This document shows positions 32,588-39,731 of a DNA stretch of 64,000 nucleotides, one piece after another. Source of the DNA: Lentzea cavernae (lineage in GTDB: Bacteria; Actinomycetota; Actinomycetes; Mycobacteriales; Pseudonocardiaceae); the NCBI RefSeq assembly GCF_014653695.1, contig NZ_BNAR01000003.1, forward strand, positions 124,001 to 188,000, given 5' to 3'. Within the stretch, counting starts at the first letter, position 1. The number at the start of each line of letters is the position of its first letter. The notes under the pieces are model-generated. The model was given only the letters and a program-made list of their open reading frames with translations. It was not told the DNA's origin and made no database searches. Both the position numbers and the translations under genes were made by a program.

Positions 32588-32800
32588 GTGACCCAGGACG
32601 ACTTCCTCGGCGGACTCAACTACGACGGTTCGAAGCGCGATGTGGAGGTCGGCCCGTCGACCGGCATCGTGCGCTACTACCCGGTGCCACCGTCCACCGA
32701 GCCGGTCCGCACGCCGTGGTGGCGCTACACGCTCGTGTTCGGCCTCGGTTTAGCCATCGGCGTGGTGGGCGGCGTGGTCCTGTGCAGCAATTTTCTCTGA
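32588..32800 (+). CDS. small single-TM protein, 70 aa
   Basis: GTG 32588 lies only 21 bp after the pckG terminator. The N-terminal half is polar (TQDDFLGGLNYDGSKRDVEV) with a Pro-rich linker, followed by WWRYTLVFGLGLAIGVVGGV, one membrane helix, and a short CSNFL end. No family recognised. A type II or tail-anchored membrane protein is likely. No clear ribosome site, so leaderless initiation is possible. Confidence 0.6.
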   Translation: MTQDDFLGGLNYDGSKRDVEVGPSTGIVRYYPVPPSTEPVRTPWWRYTLVFGLGLAIGVVGGVVLCSNFL

Positions 32801-32814
32801 ATCAGCGCAGCTCA

Positions 32815-32886
32815 TAGTCCACATGGGACGAAGTTGTCCACAGGTGTGGACGGGCTTGTGCACATGTTGTGGATAGCTGTGGACAA
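32815..32886. other. cluster of six DnaA-box-like 9-mers
   Basis: Against the actinobacterial box TTGTCCACA the region holds exact matches at 32834-32842 and, inverted, at 32878-32886 (TGTGGACAA). Single-mismatch copies occur at 32815-32823 (TAGTCCACA), 32856-32864 (TTGTGCACA) and inverted 32868-32876 (TGTGGATAG). A weaker inverted copy lies at 32845-32853. Six boxes in 72 bp with no dnaA or dnaN nearby suggest a DnaA-binding control or titration site, not oriC. Confidence 0.65.
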
Positions 32887-33016
32887 GCCTGGGGACTTCT
32901 CCGCGGCCGCGAAAATGCTCTTGCACCAGGAATGAACCTGGGCCACTCCGGGAACGTCTTAGGTATGTGATGGCGGTCACAAAGATCGTCAACTGAGGCG
33001 GAATGGGAGGTGTGCC

Positions 33017-33181
33017 GTGGGAATCGCAGCGATCGCGATGCTCGTGCTGTCCCTGGCCGCCATCGTGATGGTCGTGGTCGCCGAGTCAGTTCGGGAGCGG
33101 GTTGTCCCGGATGCCGAGGAGGGTCCCGTTGAAGACCTTGGTGGCCTCCGCGTAGCAGACGGCGTTGGTCCAGCCCTCTGA
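33017..33181 (+). CDS. small single-TM protein, 54 aa, overlapping convergent gene
   Basis: GTG 33017 follows GGGAGG at good spacing. The first half, GIAAIAMLVLSLAAIVMVVV, is one strong membrane helix; the rest (AESVRERVVPDAEEGPVEDL) is an acidic cytoplasmic tail. Its last 96 bp overlap antisense to the 3' end of the septum-formation-type lipoprotein gene. The helix part lies outside the overlap and has codon use typical of the region. Likely real, with the tail length less certain. Confidence 0.5.
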   Translation: MGIAAIAMLVLSLAAIVMVVVAESVRERVVPDAEEGPVEDLGGLRVADGVGPAL

Positions 33182-33928
33182 CCAGGCCTGCGAGCCGGGG
33201 TTCCGCCACGCCGGGAACACGTCCGTGCGCTTGGTCGAACCCAGGTAGTCGTGCACGGCCTTGGTGCACTTCTCGTTCGCGATGGAGTTCATCTGCTCCT
33301 TGGACGGAGCCGGGTCGGACGACTTGCCGAGCGACACGACACCGCCGGGCACGGCCTCGGCCAGGTGCGCGGTGTTGCAGGCGACGACCTTGACCTCCTG
33401 GTCCTTCGACGGAGAACCCTGGGTGCAGGTCTGGAACGTGCCGAAGCCGTTGGACTTCAGCACGTCCCGCACAGAACCCTTGCGCGCCAGCGGCTTCTCG
33501 TCGGGGCTGATCTCCACGACGGTGCACAGCCGCCAGCGCTGGCCGTCCTTCCAGCCCTGCTCGTTCGGCCAGAACGCCCAGACCCGCAGGCGCGTCGAGT
33601 CGGCGTCGCCGCTGCCCAGGTACTCGCTGAGCGTCTGGCGGCACGGCGGGAGCGCGGCCTTGCGCAGCGCCTGCGTGTCCGGGTAGGCCGACGGCAGGCC
33701 GCTCAGCTCACCGACGCTCATGACCTCGGCCTCGTGCGAGTCGGTGCACTGCAGCACCTTCAGCTCGTAGGCGTTCATGCACTGCCCCGATTTCGGCAGC
33801 GTGGGCGCGGAGGCGGAAGCGGTGGACGGCATCGGTCCCGGGACCGCCTGCCCTCCCACCTGGATCGCGCACGCGGACAGCGTCAACGCGCTCAGGACAA
33901 TTGCCACCGCCAGCCGCACACGAGTCAC
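33086..33928 (-). CDS. septum-formation-family lipoprotein
   Basis: 280 residues. A short basic start and hydrophobic stretch end in the lipobox LSAC (about 17-20), so it is lipid-anchored outside. The mature part has two similar Cys-containing halves: SGQCMNAYELKVLQCTDSHE and the later TCTQGSPSKDQEVKVVACNT, each followed by HxAE and a distal Cys (LPPCRQTL, NEKCTKAV). This matches the actinobacterial Septum_form domain. The GTG start overlaps the stop of the upstream peptidase-like gene by 4 bp, so both are co-translated. Confidence 0.8.
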   Translation of the reverse strand: MTRVRLAVAIVLSALTLSACAIQVGGQAVPGPMPSTASASAPTLPKSGQCMNAYELKVLQCTDSHEAEVMSVGELSGLPSAYPDTQALRKAALPPCRQTLSEYLGSGDADSTRLRVWAFWPNEQGWKDGQRWRLCTVVEISPDEKPLARKGSVRDVLKSNGFGTFQTCTQGSPSKDQEVKVVACNTAHLAEAVPGGVVSLGKSSDPAPSKEQMNSIANEKCTKAVHDYLGSTKRTDVFPAWRNPGSQAWSEGWTNAVCYAEATKVFNGTLLGIRDNPLPN

Positions 33929-35172
33929 ACCACAGAGACTAGGGCCTTCACCTGATCGGCGATGTCCCGACGCTGTTTTTCGAAGGCCGCATCGGTCAGC
34001 GCGGCCGGATCGGCGGGCTGCCCGAGCACCGGCGTGTGCAGGTGTCCACCGAGGACGTTCGTTGCGCCGTAACCGATCCGCAGCCGGTTGGCCCGGTACA
34101 TGCTCTCGTTGGAGAGGTAGTCACCGCCGCCACCGGACGCCGCGACCCTGCCGGGAGTCGGTTCGTCCGTGCGGCACGACTGCTGCGAACCGACGACGAT
34201 CCACTCGCAGAAGCTCCGGTTCAGCGCCACGGTGAACGGGCCGGTGCCCGCGTCGATCATCTTCTGGTGCGGCAGGGAGGTCTCGATGAACTCGTTCGCC
34301 GGCTGCGGCCAGCCGGGAGCGTTCGGGACGCTGCCGTAGGAACTGACGTTGTTGTTGTCCCCGAAGCCGCCGCGCCAGCGCGCCGCCCACCGCTCGACGT
34401 CGAACCGGCCGGGCCTGCCCTGGCTGATCGTCACGAACGCGTCGGGCTTCTGCTCCAGCGCCTTGCCGTAGAACTGCTCCACGACCCCCTCGTCGAACCC
34501 GCCCCACAGCACCGGGAGCACCGAGGCCTGCAGCACGACCTTGCCCTCCGGCGTCGAGATCTCGCGGCCGTCGAGCTGCAACGCCGCCACCCCGGCCGGG
34601 TTGGAGCGCCGCACGTTCACGCCGGTGAGCTGGAACGGGTCGAAGCCGGTGACCGCGATCCTGCGCACGCCGGGCTTGGCGGAGAACTGCGCGTCGCTCA
34701 GACCGCGAGACGCCCAGTCGAACTTCTGGATGAGCGTCGCGCGGTCGTGCGGGGAGAAGGCGAACCGCGGCTTCCACTGGCGCAGCGCGGAACTGAGCTG
34801 CAGCCGTGCCCAGTAGAGCGGGCGGTCGTCGTAAGCGTCGTGCGTCACCGTTGCTGTGCTTTGGGCGCGGGCGACGGCGGCCTTCCACAGCGCGTTGCCT
34901 TCGCGTTCCACGAACTGCTGCGCCTGCCTCGGCAGGACCTGGCGGCACAGCTTCGCGGTGAAGTCCGCGACGCGGCCGTCGAACCCGGCCAGCTTCACGA
35001 GCGACGGGCCGACGGCGGCGCCACCGACGACGAGCACGTTGTCGAGCCGCTGCTCCTCGACGGTCAGCGCGGCCGTGGTGTCGTAGCAGTTCGCGTCCTG
35101 CGCTTGGGCGACGGCAGGACTCAGGGTCAGGGCGATCGCGGTCAGTCCGACCAGCCCGGCGATGGTTTTCAC
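33925..35172 (-). CDS. secreted pyroglutamyl-peptidase-like (C15) protein
   Basis: 415 residues from GTG 35172. A Sec signal (IAGLVGLTAIALTLSPAVAQA) shows export. A family-specific helical region (about 30-150) precedes a C15-like domain: VTGFDPFQLTGVNVRRSNPA at its start, SQGRPGRFDVERWA matching the catalytic Glu region, NRSFCEWIVV the catalytic Cys, and GGHLHTP the His. Family members cleave N-terminal pyroglutamate from peptides, releasing 5-oxoproline; here the reaction would be extracytoplasmic. Normal C15 enzymes are about 215 residues and cytosolic, so this is a long secreted variant. Coupled to the septum-type lipoprotein. Confidence 0.75.
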   Translation of the reverse strand: MKTIAGLVGLTAIALTLSPAVAQAQDANCYDTTAALTVEEQRLDNVLVVGGAAVGPSLVKLAGFDGRVADFTAKLCRQVLPRQAQQFVEREGNALWKAAVARAQSTATVTHDAYDDRPLYWARLQLSSALRQWKPRFAFSPHDRATLIQKFDWASRGLSDAQFSAKPGVRRIAVTGFDPFQLTGVNVRRSNPAGVAALQLDGREISTPEGKVVLQASVLPVLWGGFDEGVVEQFYGKALEQKPDAFVTISQGRPGRFDVERWAARWRGGFGDNNNVSSYGSVPNAPGWPQPANEFIETSLPHQKMIDAGTGPFTVALNRSFCEWIVVGSQQSCRTDEPTPGRVAASGGGGDYLSNESMYRANRLRIGYGATNVLGGHLHTPVLGQPADPAALTDAAFEKQRRDIADQVKALVSVV

Positions 35173-35243
35173 GTGGTTGATCCTCAACGCAAAGGGCCAC
35201 CCGCCGTAACCGGCAGGTGGCCCATAGTGTTGCGGACCGCGTC

Positions 35244-36878
35244 TCAGTGGGCGGCGATGGGCTTGACCCTCGGGTTGTCCTCGTCGACGTGGTAGTCCGA
35301 CGGGTCGGTCTGGTCCGTGCCGTTGAACCAGCCGGCCTTCTTGGCGATCAGCGTGACGACCACCGCGACCACGAGGTTGACCAGCAGCGCGACGATGCCG
35401 ACGTAGATCTGCGTCGTCGAGGCGCCGAACGGGTGCCAGCCGAAGACCGAGATGTTGCCCAGCGGCAGCGCGGAACCGGCGAAGTGCGCCTTGCCGATGG
35501 CCGGGTTGCCGATGTTGTAGAGCAGCCACATGCCGTAGCCCATGCCCGCGATCCAGCCGGCGACCAGGGCGTAGACGTGGAACCAGCGCGTGTACAGCGC
35601 GATCGCGACCGCAGGCAGCGTCTGGAGGATCATCACGCCGCCCATGAGCTGCAGGTCGATCGAGAACTGCGGGTCGACGAACACGATGAACGCGACGGCG
35701 CCGAACTTCACCACGAGCGACGCGAGCTTGGCCTGCTTGGCCTCCTCCGCCGGGGTGGCGTTCTTCTTCATGTACTCCTTGTAGACGTTGCGCGTCCACA
35801 GGTTCGCCGCGGCGATGGACATGATCGCCGCCGGCACCAGCGCGCCGATGCCGATGGCCGCGAACGCGATGCCCGCGAACCACGACGGGAAGTTCGCGCC
35901 GAAGAGCTCGGGGACGATCGTGTTGGTGTCGGGGCGGCCGGTCGCCTGGTTGACGATCGGCTTGGTGCCCGCGCTGATCGCGACGAAGCCCAGCAGTGCC
36001 AGCAGACCCAGCAGCAGCGAGTACGCGGGCAGCGCGACCATGTTGCGCTTGATCACGTTGCGGCCGCGGCTCGCGAGGATGCCGGTCAGCGAGTGCGGGT
36101 AGAGGAACAGCGCGAGCGCGGACCCGAGAGCCAGCGTGGCGTACTGCAGCTGGTTGGTGCCGGTCAGCAGGATGCCGTCGGTCTTGCTGGGAGTCGCGTC
36201 GAACTTGGCCTGCGCGTCGTTGAAGATCTCGCCCCAGCCGCCGAACTTCGAGGGCAGGTAGATGATCGCCACGAGGATCACCAGGTAGATCAGGATGTCC
36301 TTGACGAACGCGATCAGCGCCGGCGCCCGCAGACCCGACTGGTAGGTGTAGAGCGCGAGGATCAGGAACGCGACGAACAGCGGCAGGTGGCCGAGGATGC
36401 CCGAGCCGTTGAGGCCCATCGACCGCAGCACCGCTTCGAGACCGACGAGCTGCAGCGCGATGTACGGCATGGTCGCGACGATGCCGGTGACCGCGATGAT
36501 CAGCGCCAGCCAGTGCGAGCCGTAGCGGCCCTTCACGAAGTCGGCGGGCGTCACGTACCCGTGCACGCGGCTGACCGACCACATCCGCACCAGCGGCAGG
36601 AAGACCAGCGGGTACAGGATGATCGTGTACGGCAGCGCGTAGAAGCCGAGCGCGCCCGCACCGAACATCAGTGCCGGCACCGCGACGAAGGTGTACGCGG
36701 TGTAGAGGTCACCGCCGACCAGGAACCACGTGATCCAGCTGCCGAACTTCCTGCCGCCGAGCCCCCATTCGTCGAGGTGCTCGAGCGTGTCGCCCTTCTG
36801 CCACCGCGCCGCGAGGAACCCCATCACGGTGACCAGCAGGAAGAGGGCGCTGAAAACGATCAGCTCTGTCCACTGCAT
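35244..36878 (-). CDS. sodium:solute symporter (SSS), monocarboxylate type
   Basis: 544 residues with about 13 hydrophobic helices. The N-terminus (MQWTELIVFSALFLLVTVMG) and DEWGLGGRKFGSWITWFLVG resemble MctP/MctC-type Na+/monocarboxylate symporters, which take up acetate, pyruvate or related small acids. The start overlaps the stop of the DUF3311 gene (TGATG), the usual partner for this group. A GntR regulator lies immediately upstream and pxpA beyond it. Substrate is inferred; 5-oxoproline is one possibility from context. Confidence 0.85.
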   Translation of the reverse strand: MQWTELIVFSALFLLVTVMGFLAARWQKGDTLEHLDEWGLGGRKFGSWITWFLVGGDLYTAYTFVAVPALMFGAGALGFYALPYTIILYPLVFLPLVRMWSVSRVHGYVTPADFVKGRYGSHWLALIIAVTGIVATMPYIALQLVGLEAVLRSMGLNGSGILGHLPLFVAFLILALYTYQSGLRAPALIAFVKDILIYLVILVAIIYLPSKFGGWGEIFNDAQAKFDATPSKTDGILLTGTNQLQYATLALGSALALFLYPHSLTGILASRGRNVIKRNMVALPAYSLLLGLLALLGFVAISAGTKPIVNQATGRPDTNTIVPELFGANFPSWFAGIAFAAIGIGALVPAAIMSIAAANLWTRNVYKEYMKKNATPAEEAKQAKLASLVVKFGAVAFIVFVDPQFSIDLQLMGGVMILQTLPAVAIALYTRWFHVYALVAGWIAGMGYGMWLLYNIGNPAIGKAHFAGSALPLGNISVFGWHPFGASTTQIYVGIVALLVNLVVAVVVTLIAKKAGWFNGTDQTDPSDYHVDEDNPRVKPIAAH

Positions 36879-37144
36879 CAGTTCGCTCCCTCGTCCAGGT
36901 CGTCAACGCCGAGCTTGTCCAGCTTGCCGGTGACCACGGGCTCGTCCTTGGTCTTGACGTAGACGAGGCCGACGCACACGACGCCGAGCGGGACGAACAG
37001 GAACTGGTACCAGTAGAAGAACGGCAACCCGAAGATCCTGGGCTCGTCCATGTTGAACCACGGCGTGATGAGCATGAACAGCGGAAGTATCAGCAGCAGG
37101 TTCCAGTTGCTCCAGCGCAAGCCGGTCTTGTGATCCGACGGCAT
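36878..37144 (-). CDS. DUF3311 small membrane protein, symporter partner
   Basis: 88 residues with two hydrophobic helices (WNLLLILPLFMLITPWF and FFYWYQFLFVPLGVVCVGLV), separated by a short loop with DEPRIFGLPFFYWYQ, the DUF3311 pattern. Such proteins are typically encoded just before SSS transporters and are thought to be accessory subunits. GGAGGG ribosome site before ATG 37144. Co-translated with the symporter gene through a TGATG overlap. Confidence 0.85.
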   Translation of the reverse strand: MPSDHKTGLRWSNWNLLLILPLFMLITPWFNMDEPRIFGLPFFYWYQFLFVPLGVVCVGLVYVKTKDEPVVTGKLDKLGVDDLDEGAN

Positions 37145-37249
37145 GGTGGCCCTCCGTGTACGCGGTGTTGCGCGGATGTTAGGCCTGCTCGTCGGCGCCG
37201 TCAGCCTCGTGATCGCAATCGTTGCCTTCGCCTTAACGTTCTCTTTGGA

Positions 37250-37936
37250 CTAATCCGCCGTCAGACGGCTCGCGAGGTCTCGTTCGGCGGCGTCGAAGTA
37301 CTCGTCGAGCTGCAGGACCGCCTGCTCGACCGTGCCGTTGTTCAGCAGTTCGACGATCTTGCGGTTCCACGGCAGGTACGTCTGGTGGAAGGCGTCCATC
37401 TCGCGCGCGACCCGGAACGCGAGCATGAGCTCGGCGAACAGGCGGTCGGACTCGTCGCTCAGCCGCGCGCTGCCCGCCAGGCCGACGATGCCGCGGTGGA
37501 ACTGGATGTTCGCGCTGCCGGTCTTGCTGAAGTCGTTCTTCTCCGCCCTGGCCACGGCCTGGCGCACCGGTGCCCGCACCGCCTCCCGCTGGGCCTCGGT
37601 GACGTCGTTCCACAGGCGCAGGGCACCGCACTCGATCGCACGGCGGGCTGCGTAGAGGTCCTTGACGTCGGCGCTGGTGGGACGGCGGACGAACACACCG
37701 CGGCTGTGCTCGTGCACCAGGATCCGGTCGCGCGTGAGCAGCCGGAACGCCTCCCGCAGCGTGTTGCGGCTGACCCCGAGCGCACCGCCGATCGCTTCCT
37801 CGCTCAGGCGCAGCCCCGGCTCCAGCTCACCGTCGAGCACGCGTTCCCTGAGCATGTCGGCGACCTTCTGCGCGGTGCTCGCGCGCTCCAGGTCGGCCTT
37901 GCCCTGAGCCAGCGTCGACACCCACGTCTCGGTCAC
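37250..37936 (-). CDS. GntR-family regulator, FadR/FCD subfamily
   Basis: 228 residues. The winged helix contains LRLSEEAIGGALGVSRNTLR then EAFRLLTRDRILVHEHSRGV; the C-terminal FCD domain has the metal/ligand residues around ARRAIECGALRLW, NIQFHRGIVGLAGS and FHQTYLPWNRKIVELL. FCD regulators respond to small carboxylates. GTG start at 37936. It lies between the symporter pair and divergent pxpA; a palindrome of the expected GT-N3-AC type sits in the gap to pxpA, supporting control of both sides. Confidence 0.9.
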   Translation of the reverse strand: MTETWVSTLAQGKADLERASTAQKVADMLRERVLDGELEPGLRLSEEAIGGALGVSRNTLREAFRLLTRDRILVHEHSRGVFVRRPTSADVKDLYAARRAIECGALRLWNDVTEAQREAVRAPVRQAVARAEKNDFSKTGSANIQFHRGIVGLAGSARLSDESDRLFAELMLAFRVAREMDAFHQTYLPWNRKIVELLNNGTVEQAVLQLDEYFDAAERDLASRLTAD

Positions 37937-37976
37937 CTGAGAAGTCTATTTGCAGGATCGTTCGATTGCACTATCG

Positions 37977-37997
37977 TAGAATCGTTCAACAATCCTA
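37977..37997 (+). promoter_or_regulatory. FadR-type GntR operator candidate in gntR/pxpA gap
   Basis: A 21-bp near-palindrome centred on 37987 has 8 of its 10 symmetric pairs complementary, with outer arms TAG/CTA and core TCGTTCAACAA. The core fits the FadR-subfamily consensus t-x-GT-N3-AC-x-a. A related half-copy, GATCGTTCGAT, lies at 37956-37966. The position between the divergent GntR and pxpA genes suits a shared operator. Confidence 0.6.
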
Positions 37998-38032
37998 CAA
38001 GAAGCGGCGGGCACGGACGGGGAGGGGCAGTC

Positions 38033-38812
38033 ATGGACCTGAACGCGGACCTGGGCGAGGGCTTCGGCCACTGGACCCTGGGCGACGACAAGGCGTTGCT
38101 GTCCCTCGTGACCAGCGCGAACATCGCCTGCGGCTACCACGCCGGCGATGCCGACACGATGCGCGAGACCTGCACCCTCGCCGCAGCCGCGGGCGTGGCG
38201 GTCGGCGCCCACGTCGGCTACCGGGACCTCCAGGGCTTCGGCCGCCGCTTCATCGACGTAGCCCCGGACACCCTCACCAACGAGGTCCTGGCCCAGCTGG
38301 GCGCCCTGTCGGCCTTCGCCCGAGCCGCCGGCACCCGCATCGCGTACGTGAAACCGCACGGCGCGCTCTACAACACCCTGTTCCGCCACGAGGCCCAAGC
38401 CGACGCCGTGGTCGACGCGGTCCGCCTGTTCGACCCGGCGCTGGCGGTGCTGGGCCTGCCGGGCGCGGTGTGGCTGAAGCGCGCCTCGGTGGCGGGCCTG
38501 CGCGTCTGGCACGAGGCGTTCGCCGACCGCGCCTACACGGCGTCCGGCACCCTCGTCCCGCGCGGCGAGCCGGGGGCCGTCCTGCGCGACCCGGCCGAGA
38601 TCGCGGCCAGGTGCGTGCAACTCGCGACCGAGGGCTGGGTCCGCAGCGCTTCCGGCCGCCCGGTCCGCATCCAGGCGGACTCCCTCTGCGTGCACGGCGA
38701 CACGCCGGGCGCCGTGGAGATCGCCCGCGCGGTCCGCTCGGCCCTGGAGTCGGCCGGTGTGGAGGTGGGCCGGGTGGAGTCGCCGCTGCGGCACACCCGC
38801 CAGGCGGTCTGA
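38033..38812 (+). CDS. pxpA: 5-oxoprolinase subunit A (LamB/YcsF family)
   Basis: 259 residues from ATG 38033, after GGAGGGG. Family blocks MDLNADLGEGFGHWTLGDD, SANIACGYHAGDADTM, AHVGYRDLQGFGRR and IAYVKPHGALYNTL are intact. PxpA works with PxpB and PxpC to hydrolyse 5-oxoproline to glutamate with ATP. Neither PxpB nor PxpC is encoded in this window, so they must be elsewhere or the protein acts differently. Neighbours are a FadR-type GntR, an SSS symporter and a secreted pyroglutamyl-peptidase-like protein, all compatible with 5-oxoproline use. It ends flush against the convergent ROK kinase. Confidence 0.9.
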   Translation: MDLNADLGEGFGHWTLGDDKALLSLVTSANIACGYHAGDADTMRETCTLAAAAGVAVGAHVGYRDLQGFGRRFIDVAPDTLTNEVLAQLGALSAFARAAGTRIAYVKPHGALYNTLFRHEAQADAVVDAVRLFDPALAVLGLPGAVWLKRASVAGLRVWHEAFADRAYTASGTLVPRGEPGAVLRDPAEIAARCVQLATEGWVRSASGRPVRIQADSLCVHGDTPGAVEIARAVRSALESAGVEVGRVESPLRHTRQAV

Positions 38813-39712
38813 TCAGGCGGTCTGACGCACCAAGGCGGCCGCCCCCACCAGCCCGGCCTCGCCGCCCAGTTCCGCCGGACGCACCTCGAACCCGTCCAGG
38901 AACGACAACCCGGCGTGCGTCTTCAACGTCCGCCGCACCGGCTCGAACAGCAGCTCCCCTGCCTGGGCCACCCCGCCCCCGACGACCGCCAGCTCCAGGT
39001 CGCACACCGCGGCGGCTCCGGCGATCGCCATCCCCACGGCCCGGCCGGCGCGTTCGAACGCCTCCAGCGGAACCTCCTCACCGGCCAGCGCCGCGGCGGC
39101 CAGCAGAGCGGCATCGGCGTCGTCCGGCGCCTGCCAGCCGGCCCGGCGCGCCCAGGACACCATCCGCGGGCCGCCCGCGATGGTCTCCACGCACCCCCGG
39201 CCACCGCACGTGCAGTGTTCGCCGCCGGGTTCCACGACGACGTGGCCGATGTGGCCCGCGTTGCCGGTGCGCCCGCCGAACGGCCGCCCGTCCAGCACCA
39301 GGCCACCGCCGACGCCGGTGGACACGACCAGGCCCACCATGAACCTGCTGCCCCGGCCCGCGCCCCGCCAGTGCTCGCCCAGCGCCATGCACACGCCGTC
39401 GCCCGCCAGCTCGACCGGGACGTCCGGGAACAGCGACCCCACCGACGAGCGCAGCGGGAAGTCCTGCCACGACGGCACGTTGATCGGTGAGACGGTGCCT
39501 GCCGAAGCGTTCACCGGGCCCGCCGAGGCGATGCCCACGCCCGCCACGGCGGAGTCCTCGACCACCGTCGAGATCACCGACACGACGGCGTCCCAGGTGT
39601 CGGTGGCCGGCGTCGGCACGCGCGAGGACCGCACCACGGCACCGAAGGGGTCCACGAGGGCGGCGGCGATCTTGGTGCCGCCGAAGTCCAGTGCCAGCAC
39701 CAGATCAGTCAC
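38813..39712 (-). CDS. ROK-family sugar kinase (glucokinase-like)
   Basis: 299 residues. ATP-binding DFGGTKIAAALVD at about 8-20, sugar-binding GDGVCMALGEHW, phosphate loop STGVGGGLVLDG, and the ROK zinc motif GHIGHVVVEPGGEHCTCGGR followed by GCVET. The catalytic Asp is in AGDGV. These enzymes phosphorylate glucose or related hexoses and N-acetyl sugars at C6 in the cytosol. No DNA-binding N-terminus, so it is a kinase and not a ROK repressor. The start has no close neighbour; it is 19 bp from the stop of the beta-helix protein upstream on the same strand. Confidence 0.9.
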   Translation of the reverse strand: MTDLVLALDFGGTKIAAALVDPFGAVVRSSRVPTPATDTWDAVVSVISTVVEDSAVAGVGIASAGPVNASAGTVSPINVPSWQDFPLRSSVGSLFPDVPVELAGDGVCMALGEHWRGAGRGSRFMVGLVVSTGVGGGLVLDGRPFGGRTGNAGHIGHVVVEPGGEHCTCGGRGCVETIAGGPRMVSWARRAGWQAPDDADAALLAAAALAGEEVPLEAFERAGRAVGMAIAGAAAVCDLELAVVGGGVAQAGELLFEPVRRTLKTHAGLSFLDGFEVRPAELGGEAGLVGAAALVRQTA

Positions 39713-39731
39713 GATTCAGGAGCTTAACCAG

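Noticed and set aside
32815-32886. Chromosomal origin (oriC)
   Set aside because: No dnaA, dnaN, rpmH or other origin genes nearby and only six boxes, far fewer than an actinomycete oriC.
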